Program-made: the position numbers and the translations under genes
Notes under the pieces: model-generated
Database searches by the model: none
Seen by the model: the letters and a program-made list of their open reading frames with translations, nothing else
Told to the model about the DNA's origin: nothing
Part shown: positions 17,944-28,100 of the stretch, in pieces
How positions within the stretch are numbered: the stretch's first letter is position 1
Layout of the letters: every line of letters starts with the position of its first letter
Assembly (NCBI GenBank): GCA_020852835.1
Contig: JADZAC010000012.1
Span: forward strand, 1-58,498
DNA length: 58,498 bases
Source: Flavobacteriales bacterium
GTDB taxonomy: Bacteria > Bacteroidota > Bacteroidia > Flavobacteriales_F > PHOS-HE28
Direction: 5' to 3'

Positions 17944-19524
17944 ATGGCACAGATCAAACCCGCCGAAGTGTCGGCGATCCTCAAGGAAGAACTCGCCGGC
18001 CTGCGTACCACGGCCGAGCTCGAGGAGGTAGGTACCGTACTGCAGATCGGCGACGGCATCGCCCGCATCTACGGCCTGAACAGCGTTCAAAGCGGCGAGC
18101 TCGTGGAGTTCGCCAACGGCCTGCGCGGCATCGTGCTCAACCTCGAAGAGGACAACGTGGGCGTGGTGCTCCTGGGCCCCAGCGTGGGCATCAAGGAGGG
18201 CGATACGGTGAAGCGCACCAAGCGCATCGCCAGCGTGAACGTGGGCGAGGGCATGGTGGGCCGCGTGGTGGACACCCTCGGCCAGCCCATCGACGGCAAA
18301 GGCCCCATCCAGGGCAAAACCTATGAGATGCCCATTGAGCGCAAGGCTCCGGGCGTCATCTACCGCCAGCCCGTAAAGGAGCCCCTGCAAACCGGCATCA
18401 AGGCCGTGGACGCCATGATCCCCATCGGCCGCGGCCAACGCGAGCTCATCATCGGCGACCGCCAAACCGGCAAGAGCACGGTGGCCATCGACACCATCAT
18501 CAACCAAAAGGAATTCTACGAAGCGGGCAAGCCCGTGTACTGCATTTACGTGGCCGTAGGGCAAAAGGGCTCCACCGTGGCCGGCACCGTGAAAGTGCTG
18601 GAAGAGGCTGGCGCCATGGCCTACACCACCGTGGTGGCCGCCAACGCCAGCGACCCCGCCCCCATGCAGTTCTACGCCCCCTTCACCGGTGCGGCCATCG
18701 GCGAATACTTCCGCGATACCGGCCGCCCGGCCTTGATCGTGTACGACGACCTCTCCAAGCAGGCCGTGGCCTACCGCGAGGTATCCCTGCTGCTGCGCCG
18801 CCCCCCGGGCCGCGAAGCCTACCCGGGTGACGTGTTCTACCTGCACAGCCGCCTGCTGGAGCGCGCCGCCAAGGTGATCGAGGACGATACCATCGCCGCC
18901 GGCATGAACGACCAGCCCGAAAGCCTCAAAGGCCTGGTGAAGGGCGGCGGTTCCCTCACGGCGCTGCCCATCATCGAAACACAGGCCGGCGACGTCTCCG
19001 CCTACATCCCCACCAACGTGATCTCCATCACCGACGGGCAGATCTTCCTGGAAAGCAACCTCTTCCTCAGCGGCGTGCGCCCCGCCATCAACGTGGGCAT
19101 CAGCGTGAGCCGCGTGGGTGGCAACGCCCAGATCAAGAGCATGAAGAAAGTGGCCGGCACGCTGAAGCTCGACCAAGCCCAGTACCGCGAACTGGAAGCC
19201 TTCAGCAAGTTCGGATCCGACCTCGATGCCGCCACCAAGGCCGTGCTGGACAAAGGTGCCCGCAACGTGGAGATCCTCAAGCAAGGCCAGAACAGCCCCT
19301 TGCGCGTGGAGGACCAGATCGCCATCATTTACTTGGGCACCAAAGGCCTGTTGGGCAAGGTGCCCGTGAACAAGGTGCGCCAGTTCGAGGAACAGTTCCT
19401 CACCCTGATGCGCAACGCCCATAGCGACACCTTGGCCGCCCTGAAGCGCGGGGAATTCAACGACCAGATCACCGGCGTACTTGAAAAAGTGGGCAGCGAC
19501 CTGGTGAAGAGCTTTTCCAATTGA
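17944..19524 (+). CDS. atpA: ATP synthase F1 subunit alpha
   Basis: The 526-residue alpha subunit binds non-catalytic nucleotide and forms the hexamer with beta. It has the N-terminal beta-barrel ([17 protein letters not shown]), Walker [10 protein letters not shown] at residues 171-179, [16 protein letters not shown], and the alpha signature [14 protein letters not shown]. Length is normal. The partner genes atpD and atpC are absent from this operon, as is common in Bacteroidota. Confidence 0.97.
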   Translation: MAQIKPAEVSAILKEELAGLRTTAELEEVGTVLQIGDGIARIYGLNSVQSGELVEFANGLRGIVLNLEEDNVGVVLLGPSVGIKEGDTVKRTKRIASVNVGEGMVGRVVDTLGQPIDGKGPIQGKTYEMPIERKAPGVIYRQPVKEPLQTGIKAVDAMIPIGRGQRELIIGDRQTGKSTVAIDTIINQKEFYEAGKPVYCIYVAVGQKGSTVAGTVKVLEEAGAMAYTTVVAANASDPAPMQFYAPFTGAAIGEYFRDTGRPALIVYDDLSKQAVAYREVSLLLRRPPGREAYPGDVFYLHSRLLERAAKVIEDDTIAAGMNDQPESLKGLVKGGGSLTALPIIETQAGDVSAYIPTNVISITDGQIFLESNLFLSGVRPAINVGISVSRVGGNAQIKSMKKVAGTLKLDQAQYRELEAFSKFGSDLDAATKAVLDKGARNVEILKQGQNSPLRVEDQIAIIYLGTKGLLGKVPVNKVRQFEEQFLTLMRNAHSDTLAALKRGEFNDQITGVLEKVGSDLVKSFSN

Positions 19525-19592
19525 CCGACCCGTTGGCGGCAATGCACCGGCCATGATCCGCCGGGCAGCCCGCAACCGACAATTGAACATCC

Positions 19593-20474
19593 ATGGCCAG
19601 CTTGAAGGAAGTCCGCAGCCGGATCGTTTCGGTGAACAGCACCAAGCAGATCACCGCCGCCATGAAAATGGTGAGCGCCGCCAAACTGCGCCGGGCCCAG
19701 GACGCCATCCTGCGCATGCGGCCTTATGCGGAAAAGTTGGGCACCCTGCTGAGCAATGTGAGCGGCTCCCTGGACAACAGCGAAAACCGTTTCGCCGATC
19801 AGCGCGAGGTGAAGAACGTGCTTTTCGTGGCCATTTCCAGCAACCGCGGCTTGGCCGGCGTGTTCAACACCCAGGTCATCCGCCAAGTGGGCAAAGCGGC
19901 CAAGGCAGCTGAGGCGCGCGGCGAAAAAGTCCATGTCCTTTCGGTGGGCAAAAAAGCCGCCGACTTCTACCGGCGTTCCCCGTGGCGTGCTTCGGGCATG
20001 CCCGAGAACCTGGCCGGTTTGTTCGACACGCTCAACTTCGATGCCACCGCACCCGTTGCCCAGTCCATCATGGACAAGTTCGCCGCCGGCGAATTCGACC
20101 GGGTCGTGCTGGTCTACAACCGGTTCAAGAACGCCGCCACCCAGGTGATCACCGAAGAGCAGTTCCTGCCGATCCAGCCGGTGCAAGGTGATGCCACCGG
20201 TGCCCAGGCGGCAACCGACCACATCATGGAGCCCGATCGGCGCACCATTGTGGAAGAGATCATCCCCAAGAGCCTCAAGATCCAGTTCTACAAGGCCCTG
20301 CTGGACAGCTTCGCCGCCGAGCACGGCGCGCGCATGACCGCCATGCACAAGGCCACCGACAACGCCGACGCCCTGTTGAAGGAGCTCAAGCTCTCCTACA
20401 ACAAGGCGCGCCAAGCGGCCATCACCAACGAGATCCTCGAGATCGTCGGTGGTGCTGAAGCGCTCAAGGGTTGA
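19593..20474 (+). CDS. atpG: ATP synthase F1 subunit gamma
   Basis: Gamma is the central rotary shaft. The 293-residue protein shows the N-terminal helix EVRSRIVSVNSTKQITAAMKMVSAAKLRRAQ, the ISSNRGLAGVFN core segment, and the C-terminal signature FAAEHGARMTAMHKATDNADALL with LSYNKARQAAITNEILEIVGGAEAL. It is the last gene of the operon and is followed by a strong hairpin. Confidence 0.97.
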   Translation: MASLKEVRSRIVSVNSTKQITAAMKMVSAAKLRRAQDAILRMRPYAEKLGTLLSNVSGSLDNSENRFADQREVKNVLFVAISSNRGLAGVFNTQVIRQVGKAAKAAEARGEKVHVLSVGKKAADFYRRSPWRASGMPENLAGLFDTLNFDATAPVAQSIMDKFAAGEFDRVVLVYNRFKNAATQVITEEQFLPIQPVQGDATGAQAATDHIMEPDRRTIVEEIIPKSLKIQFYKALLDSFAAEHGARMTAMHKATDNADALLKELKLSYNKARQAAITNEILEIVGGAEALKG

Positions 20475-20487
20475 CCACACCGGGGAA

Positions 20488-20526
20488 GCGATCACGCCCA
20501 TGCCCGTGGGGCATGGGCGTGATCGC
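20488..20526 (+). terminator. 18-bp perfect hairpin after atpG
   Basis: GCGATCACGCCCATGCCC (20488-20505), a three-base loop, then the exact complement (20509-20526), 13 bases after the atpG stop. No T-tract follows, so it may act as a terminator of a less canonical kind or as a 3'-end stabiliser. Confidence 0.65.
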
Positions 20527-20595
20527 CCATGGTCTACGAAGCGCACTTCTTGCCGAGCCATGACCAGGCCAGGTCGCAAGCCCGGCAACGACAGG

Positions 20596-20603
20596 TACCT
20601 TTG
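20596..20603 (+). promoter_or_regulatory. Putative -7 box of the M28-PDZ peptidase gene (TACCTTTG)
   Basis: A perfect TAnnTTTG match 18 bp before the ATG at 20622. It supports that start over longer in-frame alternatives. Confidence 0.5.
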
Positions 20604-20621
20604 CCGCCCGAAAGACCACCC

Positions 20622-22313
20622 ATGCACCTCCCGAACACCTTGCCCTTCGCCGCCGCCATGGCGTGCCTCGCACTGCCATTTGCCGTGCACGGCCAACCCT
20701 TCATGAGCGATAGCGCGGCACTCCGCCAGTTGCGCACCGACGTTTACACCTTGGCGGACGACAGCATGATGGGCCGTGAAACCGGCACCAAGGGCGAACA
20801 GATGGCCGCCGCCTACATCATGGACCGGTTCCGGCAACTCGGGCTTGCCCCCATGGGGGACGACCACACCTACCTCAATGCTTTCCGGTTTGCCGCGCTG
20901 CCCCGCACCGGGCCGGACAATACGCTTCAATTAGGCCGGGCCAAACTGAAGGCCGGCACCGATTTCTACCCGTTGGGCTACTCGGCCAACGCCCAGGTGC
21001 TCACCCGCGTGGCCCGGTGCCGCTACGGCATTGTGGCCCCGGAGAAAGGCCGCAACGACTTCGAAGGGGTGCAGCTCGAAGGGCGCGCGGCCTGCATGAG
21101 CATCAGCTCCCCGGACGGCATTCACCCCCACTCCGCCTGGTTGGCCCACAATGACCTGCGCACACGCATTGACAATGCCGTGAAGCGCGGTGCCACCGCC
21201 GTGATCTTCTATAACGACGACCCCGACAAGGCCACCGATCCCCCAGCCGAATTCCACATGAAACTGCAGCCCAGTTCCGTGCCGGTGGTCTTCCTCACCA
21301 AGAGCGGCCTGGCCAAATTGGGGCAGGACGGAGACCCCGTGGTGATCCACACCGACATCATCCGGGAAGAAAAGACCGGCCATAATGTGGTGGGCTTCCA
21401 AAACAACGGCAAACCATGGACGGTGGTGATCGGTGCCCATTATGACCACCTCGGCATGGGAGATGAGGGTTCCCTCTACCGGGGCGAACCCGCCATCCAC
21501 AACGGAGCCGATGATAACGCCAGCGGGGTGGCCACGCTGCTGCAATTGGCAGCCGACCTGCGTGCCATGCCCAATGCCCGGAACAACAACTACCTCTTCA
21601 TTGCCTTCAGTGGCGAAGAGAAGGGCCTCTTCGGCTCCAGCGCTTGGGCCAAGCACCCCACCCTGCCCATCGACAGCCTCAATTACATGATCAACATGGA
21701 CATGGTGGGCCGCTTGGACAGCACCGGGCACCTGGCCATCAATGGCGTGGGCACCTCACCGGCCTGGGCCGTTCTTGCCACGCTCAAGGCGGGCAACCTG
21801 AGCACCAAAACCACCGAGGGCGGCATCGGCCCCAGCGACCACACCAGCTTCTACCTCCAAGGGGTGCCGGCCATCCACTTCTTCACCGGCAGCCACGACA
21901 GCTACCACAAGCCCGCCGATGACGCGGACAAGGTGAACTACCCTGGCATGCTGCGCGTGGCGCGCTACATCGAGTCCGTGATCACCACCCTGAACGACAG
22001 CACCAAGCTCACCTTCACCAAAACAGCCGACAAGGATTCCACCGAGACCCCGCGTTTCACGGTGACCTTGGGCGTGGTACCGGACTATATGTACGATGGC
22101 ACCGGCTTGCGCATCGACGGTGTTACCGAAGGCAAGCCCGCAGCGCACGCCGGCCTCAAGGCCGGTGACGTGGTGATCCGCCTCGGCGAGCACGCCACAC
22201 CGGACATGATGGGCTACATGAAAGCCTTGGGCCTGTTCAAAAAGGGCGACGACACCAAGGTGGTCTTCCTGCGCGACGGCAAACAATTGGAAGCCCCGGT
22301 GCACTTCCAATGA
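20622..22313 (+). CDS. M28 family zinc aminopeptidase with PA insert and C-terminal PDZ domain
   Basis: The 563-residue exported peptidase has a signal peptide (FAAAMACLALPFAVHGQ). The M28 metal ligands appear in order: HYDH in VVIGAHYDHLG, NGADDNASG, SGEEKGLFGSSAW, NMDMVGRLD, and a final His in SHDSYHKPADD. The segment between about residues 110 and 240 (YGIVAPEKGRNDFEGVQLEGRAA) looks like a protease-associated insert. A PDZ domain closes the protein (VTEGKPAAHAGLKAGDVVIRLG). It probably trims peptides in the periplasm. Its stop overlaps the gpsA start by ATGA (22310-22313), an odd pairing that implies co-translation of unrelated functions. Confidence 0.92.
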   Translation: MHLPNTLPFAAAMACLALPFAVHGQPFMSDSAALRQLRTDVYTLADDSMMGRETGTKGEQMAAAYIMDRFRQLGLAPMGDDHTYLNAFRFAALPRTGPDNTLQLGRAKLKAGTDFYPLGYSANAQVLTRVARCRYGIVAPEKGRNDFEGVQLEGRAACMSISSPDGIHPHSAWLAHNDLRTRIDNAVKRGATAVIFYNDDPDKATDPPAEFHMKLQPSSVPVVFLTKSGLAKLGQDGDPVVIHTDIIREEKTGHNVVGFQNNGKPWTVVIGAHYDHLGMGDEGSLYRGEPAIHNGADDNASGVATLLQLAADLRAMPNARNNNYLFIAFSGEEKGLFGSSAWAKHPTLPIDSLNYMINMDMVGRLDSTGHLAINGVGTSPAWAVLATLKAGNLSTKTTEGGIGPSDHTSFYLQGVPAIHFFTGSHDSYHKPADDADKVNYPGMLRVARYIESVITTLNDSTKLTFTKTADKDSTETPRFTVTLGVVPDYMYDGTGLRIDGVTEGKPAAHAGLKAGDVVIRLGEHATPDMMGYMKALGLFKKGDDTKVVFLRDGKQLEAPVHFQ

Positions 22314-23305
22314 ACCACCCCCGCATTGCCGTGATCGGTGCGGGCTCTTGGGGCACCGCCTTGGTGAAGCTCCTCAGCGCCTCGCAGGATACGGTAGGCT
22401 GGTGGGTGCGGCGGCAGGAAACCATCGACCATATCCGCCAATACGGCCACAACCCGGACTACACCTCCGGCGCACAGCTCGATGCAAAAGCGCTGGCCAT
22501 GGACACGGACATCCAGGCCGTGGTGGGCCGTGCCCAGGTGCTGGTGTTCGCCGTGCCAAGCGCCTTCCTGAAGGCAGCGCTGGACCAGCTCGGGCCCGGG
22601 GCCTTGCACGGAAAAACCTGCTTCAGCGCAGTGAAGGGCATCGTGCCGGAAACCAACCAGATCGTGGGCGAATACCTGCTGGACCACCACGGGGTGCGCA
22701 AGGAAGACCTCGGCATCATCTGCGGGCCCTGCCATGCCGAGGAAGTGGCCTTGGAACGCCTCAGCTACCTCACCATCGCCGCCCAGGATGCGGGCAAGGC
22801 CGCCCACATGGGGCTGGCGCTCAGCGGGCGCTTCCTGAAAACCACCCTCAGCGACGACATCTACGGCACCGAATATGCCGCCATCCTCAAGAACGTCATT
22901 GCCGTTTGCGCGGGCATCAGCGTGGGGCTGGGCTATGGCGACAACTTCCGTGCGGTGCTGGTGAGCCGCGCCATCCAAGAGATCGAGCGATTCGTGGCAG
23001 CCGTGCACCCCATCACCCGCGACATCAACGAGCCGGCCTACTTGGGCGACCTGCTGGTCACGGCCTACTCCGCCTTCAGCCGCAACCGCGAGTTCGGCGC
23101 CATGATAGGGCGCGGCTACAGCGTAAAAGCCGCGCAAACCGAAATGAAGATGGTGGCCGAGGGCTATTACGCCGTGAAGTGCGTGCATGCCATCAACGAA
23201 AAGCTCGGCGTGGACATGCCCATCACGGAGGCCACCTACCGCATGCTCTACGAGCGCATCGCCCCCACCGTGGAAATGCGCCTGTTGAGCGAGAAGTTGG
23301 CATAA
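22310..23305 (+). CDS. gpsA: NAD(P)H-dependent glycerol-3-phosphate dehydrogenase
   Basis: GpsA reduces dihydroxyacetone phosphate to sn-glycerol 3-phosphate for phospholipid synthesis. The 331-residue protein has the Rossmann motif IAVIGAGSWGTAL at its start, the substrate motif SAVKGIVPETNQ, ICGPCHAEEV, the catalytic lysine in AAILKNVIAVCAGI, and the helical C-terminal domain (EPAYLGDLLVTAYSAFSRNREFG). The start overlaps the peptidase gene by four bases. Confidence 0.95.
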   Translation: MNHPRIAVIGAGSWGTALVKLLSASQDTVGWWVRRQETIDHIRQYGHNPDYTSGAQLDAKALAMDTDIQAVVGRAQVLVFAVPSAFLKAALDQLGPGALHGKTCFSAVKGIVPETNQIVGEYLLDHHGVRKEDLGIICGPCHAEEVALERLSYLTIAAQDAGKAAHMGLALSGRFLKTTLSDDIYGTEYAAILKNVIAVCAGISVGLGYGDNFRAVLVSRAIQEIERFVAAVHPITRDINEPAYLGDLLVTAYSAFSRNREFGAMIGRGYSVKAAQTEMKMVAEGYYAVKCVHAINEKLGVDMPITEATYRMLYERIAPTVEMRLLSEKLA

Positions 23306-23312
23306 GGGCTGC

Positions 23313-23342
23313 CCGGCCGGGCCCCCTGGTTGGCGGGGCCGC
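23313..23342. terminator. GC-rich palindromes after gpsA
   Basis: GCCCGGCCGGGC (23313-23324) is self-complementary, and GGCCCC (23322-23327) pairs with GGGGCC (23337-23342). The pair lies between convergent gpsA and comF and could terminate either. No T-run is present. Confidence 0.35.
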
Positions 23343-23408
23343 AGCTCCCGCACCACCGGATCACACCGCAAAGTGAAGCGCGCCCCCTTTGCGGCGCCCT
23401 TGCAGCCA

Positions 23409-24107
23409 TCACGCACAGGCGCACGCCAGCACGCTGATCCGGATGCCCGGCACGCCGGACAATGCCCTCGCACAGCTCTCCAAGGTTGCTCCCGTGGTCA
23501 CCACATCGTCCACAAGCAGCACATGGGCATCGCGCAATGCCTCAGTATCCGCCAATTGGAACGCAGCCTTCACGTTGCCCCAGCGCGCCATGCGGCCCCG
23601 CTTGGTCTGCGTGGAGGTATGCTCCACGCGCAGCAACCCGGCTTCCACCCGGCGCAACGGCCAAACCTCGGCCATGCCGTCAACCAGCACCTGGGCCTGG
23701 TTGTAGCCCCGCTGCCTGAGCTTTTTGCGGTGCAGCGGAACGGCCAGCAGCACATCCACATCGGCAAATCGGCGGCTGCGGCGTGCTTCTTCGGCCATCA
23801 ACCGCCCCAGCTCCTCCCCTGCGGCAAGGTCGCCCCGGTACTTCAGGTTGTGCAGCATGTGCTGCACCATGCCCCCCTTGTTGAACCGTAAAAAGGCGCT
23901 CGCCGCATGCAGGCGCACCCGGCCTCGGAACACCTGCTCCACCGGATTATCGGGATCATCATGGGCATACATGCGGGGAAGATCATCCACACATTCGCCA
24001 CAAATGCCCTGCTCGTAGCGCATCAGCCCCTGGTCGCATCCTGCGCACCGCCGCGGCAGGAAAATGCCCGCCAGATCGTGCCACAAGCTGGTTTTCCAAG
24101 GGGGCAT
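23409..24107 (-). CDS. comF: ComF family phosphoribosyltransferase-like protein
   Basis: ComF proteins combine a small zinc finger with a type I PRTase fold and are needed for DNA uptake in some bacteria; their substrate is not established. The 232-residue protein has two cysteine pairs (CAGC and CGEC near residues 20-40), the YRGDLAAGEELGRLMAEE block, PLHRKKLRQRGYNQAQ, and the PRPP loop LLVDDVVTTGATL near residues 199-211. It is convergent with gpsA and divergent from the next gene. Confidence 0.92.
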   Translation of the reverse strand: MPPWKTSLWHDLAGIFLPRRCAGCDQGLMRYEQGICGECVDDLPRMYAHDDPDNPVEQVFRGRVRLHAASAFLRFNKGGMVQHMLHNLKYRGDLAAGEELGRLMAEEARRSRRFADVDVLLAVPLHRKKLRQRGYNQAQVLVDGMAEVWPLRRVEAGLLRVEHTSTQTKRGRMARWGNVKAAFQLADTEALRDAHVLLVDDVVTTGATLESCARALSGVPGIRISVLACACA

Positions 24108-24166
24108 CGTTCACGGATCTGTTAACAACTGCTGCATGGCACGGGGCATGCCGGGCACCCCGAAGG

Positions 24167-24174
24167 TAATTTCG
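24167..24174 (+). promoter_or_regulatory. Putative -7 box (TAATTTCG) of the coiled-coil membrane protein gene
   Basis: TAATTTCG fits TAnnTTYG and lies 26 bp upstream of the ATG at 24201. Confidence 0.4.
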
Positions 24175-24200
24175 CCCATAAGTCCACCAACCAACTGCTC

Positions 24201-25118
24201 ATGACGGATCCCCGGCCAACGCCTGCCCAGCCTCCCAAGAACCGCAGCAACACCCTCCTGCTTGCACTGGTGGTGCTTCTGCTGATCAGCAATGTGATCT
24301 TGCTGGTGCTCTGGTTCCAGAAGAAGGACCAAGTGGCGTCCACCCAACAACAGGTCAGCTCCATCACCAGTGAAAAGGAGAACGTGACCAAGCTGCTGGA
24401 AGACATGCTGGTGCAGTACGACACGCTGAGCACCACCAACGACCAAATGCGCACCCGCATGGATTCCTTGCAAAAGGAAGTGGTCACCCTGATGGACAAG
24501 GTGAAACGCGGCAACTACGATGTGCACAAGGCACGCAAGGAGGCCGAGACGCTGCGCAAGATCATGAAGGGCTATGTGGCCACCATCGACTCGCTCAACC
24601 AAGTGAACCAGGCCTTGATGGCGGAAAACATCAGCACCAAGCAGCAGTTGGGCGAGGTAACCGGCCAAAAGCAGGCCCTGGAATCCAAGTCGGCCGAGCA
24701 ACAAGCCTTGATCGACAAGGGCTCGGTGCTCACTGCCACCGGCATGACCGCCAATGCGCTGTTCATGCGCAACAACGGAAAGCAGGTGGATACCGACCGC
24801 AGCAGCAAGGCTCAAATGATCAAATGCTGCTTCAACCTCGGCGAAAATCGCATCGCGGCCGCCGGTAAGAAAACGCTCTACGCCCGCATCATCAGCCCGG
24901 ATGGTTCAGTGCTTCCGGCTGCCGAACAGGCCAACCGGTTCTTCTATGAGGGAGTGGAGGGCGAATTCAGCGTAAAGCGTGATGTGGACTACCAGAACGC
25001 CCCGGTGGACGTGTGCATCTACTGGACGGCCTCCCAGCCCTTGTCGGGCGGGGAATACAAAGTGGACGTGTACGAAAGCGGCACCCTGGTGGGCCACACC
25101 ACCTTCAGCCTGAAGTAA
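24201..25118 (+). CDS. Single-pass membrane protein with long coiled coil, function unknown
   Basis: I do not recognise a named family. The 305-residue protein has a short Pro-rich cytoplasmic N-terminus, one membrane helix (about residues 18-40), then about 130 residues of heptad-like coiled coil with many Gln, Glu and Lys (to about residue 175). A compact C-terminal beta-rich domain follows (KCCFNLGENRIAAAGKKTLYARIISPDG ... YKVDVYESGTLVGHTTFSLK), starting after ANALFMRNNGKQVDTDRSSKA. By topology the coil and the C-terminal domain face the periplasm. It converges with the large outer-membrane gene, with 11 bp between stops. Confidence 0.8.
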   Translation: MTDPRPTPAQPPKNRSNTLLLALVVLLLISNVILLVLWFQKKDQVASTQQQVSSITSEKENVTKLLEDMLVQYDTLSTTNDQMRTRMDSLQKEVVTLMDKVKRGNYDVHKARKEAETLRKIMKGYVATIDSLNQVNQALMAENISTKQQLGEVTGQKQALESKSAEQQALIDKGSVLTATGMTANALFMRNNGKQVDTDRSSKAQMIKCCFNLGENRIAAAGKKTLYARIISPDGSVLPAAEQANRFFYEGVEGEFSVKRDVDYQNAPVDVCIYWTASQPLSGGEYKVDVYESGTLVGHTTFSLK

Positions 25119-25129
25119 GGCAGAAGTCT

Positions 25130-28100
25130 TCAGAAAAAAGCCCGTACCTGGGCCCCGCCCACATGCACGGTGGGCGTGCCGGGGCTGGAGCGGCCATTGT
25201 AGGTAAGGTCCACCTGAAGGTGGTCGCTGATCCTGCGCTGCAGGCCCAAGCTCCAAGTGATGTTCGTGCCCGGCTTCAGGCCCCCGAGCATCTCCGTGCC
25301 CAAGGAGGAATCCACCGCACCGTTATAACTGATCTCCACCAGGTTCCCCGTCACCTGCACAGAGCCCTTGTCCGGTACGTTCAGCCGGTATTCCAACCCC
25401 AGGTCGCGCAACAGTGCACGTTCGCCGCCCAGCTCAGCCTGGTTGTGCTTGTCGGTGTATTTGAATCGAACGGTGCCCCGCATGCGCGTACCGGGCTGCC
25501 AAGTGAGCTTGGGGGCCGCAGATCGCTCTGCAATGGCGTAGTTGCGCCCGCTCAGCAGGTCGCTGCTGCTGGTGCTGCGGCCGGCGGAGGCCTCCGCCTC
25601 CAAGGTCCAACGGGAGAAGGCATTCCACCGCAGGTGCACCAACTGGCTTTCGCGCACCCGGGTGTCAAATCCGTTCAGCAACAGGCTCTTGCCCCGATCG
25701 CTCTGGTAGGTGTGGTCAGCGCTCCACGTACGGCTGCTGCGATCAAAATAGACGGTGTTGCGAAGGCTGCTGTTCAGGGCGATCAACAGGCTGTCGGCCG
25801 GGTCGAGCAGCAGGGGGTTGGCTGCATCGCCCGGATCGGCGCTGGCCGTTTTGCGGTCGCTGCGGAAACTGAACAGGTTGTTCCATTTGGCCAAAAATCC
25901 GCGTACGCCTCCAACCTCCCGCCACACCGCCGCCGGCCGCAGCTCCCCGGAAGCGCTCAACTGGTTGCTGTACACGCGCACCATTTCATTGCTCTGCACG
26001 AACACCCGGATATAGTCTGCTTCATAACTGAACGGCGCGGCCTCGAATTCATTCAGGTCCTTCACCCCGTCACCATTGTAATCCAGCCACACATAGGCAC
26101 CCTGGCCGGCCGGTACTTGCACGTAGATGTATTCTTGGCGCTGTTCCAGCCCGCTCCCGAATTCGTAGAACAGGTCCCAAGCCAAGGCTCCCTTCCAAAC
26201 CGAATGGCCATGGTCCACACGGGCCAGGTAGGTGTCTTCGGCGCGTTGTGCCGTAAGGGTACTGTCCACGACCTGTAGTTGCCGGAAGGTGAAGGTCGTG
26301 GCCAACTTCCGCACTTTGCCTCCGCCCAGGTCCATGCTGGCGCTGTAATTGGTGGCCTCCGTGCTGGCCGCCAAGGCCCCGCTGCGGAATGCCTCGTCCG
26401 CGCGCTGGCCAGCGGCTAACCGGAATTTGGCCTTCGCCGTATCCGGGCTCTGGATGAAGGCTTCCCATTGATGGTACGCGTAGCTGCCGGGGAGCAGTTG
26501 CCCCAAACTGTCGCTGCGGAAACGGTTGACCTCCAAGTCATCGGCGAGGCCCAAGGTAAAACCCTTGAAACGCCGTGAAACCAGGGCCTTGTTGCGCAAA
26601 AAACCGCTTCCGTTGTCTCCGGCTTCCGTTCGCAGCACGCTTCCGTCCAAGGCGGCATCAAATTGCCCCATGCGCATCTTGCCGGCCAGCGCTTGCCGGA
26701 AACCGTCATAGCGCTGGTTGATGTGGAACACCGACCCTGTGAGGTCCACGCGCCCCAAGCCGCCATTGATCACCCCGGCGCTCACCGAGGCCAGTGCCTG
26801 GTCGCCCTCCTGCACCACTCCTGCCAGGTTCCAATCCCGCTCAAACTCCACGGGCCGGTAGCGTTCCACAACCGACAGATCGCCCGTGCGCCATTCATTT
26901 TCGGTGCCCAGCACCAAGCGTTTGGTGGTGTCTGCCGCAGCGAGGGGGATGGTGTGGGCTGCCCCAATACGCACCGCCATGCCGGTGTTGTCCCCATCAT
27001 CAAGGGTGCTGAAGGTGTTGAGGTCCTCGTTGCTCACGGCCACTTCACCCCACGCCTTGCTGCGCGGGGACAAGATCTGTTCTGCGCCAAGGGTGAACAT
27101 GCGCTTGTGCCGGGGCGGAACCAGGACACGCACCGGCGCTTGGTCGCCGCGGTGCACGATGGCTCCGTTCACGGTATCGGGCGCCAGCCACCGGAACACC
27201 CGCCCATTGGGCGTGAATTCCTGCTGCACATAATCGCCTTGGCCGGCACCCACCGGGCTGAAGACAACCCGGAACCGCGCGCTGTCCGGGTCGGTGCTGT
27301 AGCGGTAAACGGGCGACCAGCCCAAGGAATCCACTCGGGCATAGAGCACCTCATCGGCGGAATAGGCCACACTGTCCGAGCCGGGCACCACGGCTTGCAG
27401 GGGATCATCCCCCGCCGCGGCCAAGGCTTGCTTTTCCGGATCGGTCAAGGCCTGCTGCAGGCTCTGCCCCTTATGGTCCTGTTCACTGTACAGGTTCAGG
27501 CGCAGGGTGGTGCCTCCCCAGGCCAGCTCTTGCCCCGCTTGCACCAGCGATCGCGCATAGTTCTTGTCCGAGTACTGGAACTCCACCGTGATCCGGCTGT
27601 CCTTGGTGATGGGCCGCTTGGCCGTGAAGGTGATCGTGCCGGCATTGTAGTCGATCACATAGTCGTGGTCCATGCCTCGGACCAGTTGAACCCCGTCCAC
27701 ATACACTTGCTCCGTGCCGGAAAGCACGATGATGAACGTACCCCCGCCCGGGGCGGAAAGCCGATAAGGTCCCTGTATGCCTTCCAAGCCTTGCAATTGG
27801 TTGCGCGCAAAGCTCCCCTTGCTGATGGCGGCGCTCAGGCCCAGCTGGCCATGCACTCCGTCCGTGCTGCCCAGTTTGGTGCCGTAGCTGATCCCCTTGG
27901 TCTTCTTGTAGTAATTCAGGAAATGGCTCTTGGGGCGATGTAGCACCAAGTCCCCGGCCACCAGTTCCTGCCGCTCATCGAACAGCCGGATGAACACCCG
28001 GTCGAAGTCCTGCAGTTCCAAGGTGTTGCCGCCGGCCTGGATAGGGATGTTGTTGTCCGTAATGGAGGCTTGCACTTGGATCTTATCGGTCAAATGGCCG

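Noticed and set aside
17788-19590. A 600-codon open frame antisense to atpA
   Set aside because: Same shadow effect; the plus strand is the highly conserved alpha subunit.
20475-20621. atpD and atpC downstream of atpG
   Set aside because: The operon ends at a hairpin and the next gene is a peptidase; the beta and epsilon genes are not in the window, which is common in Bacteroidota.
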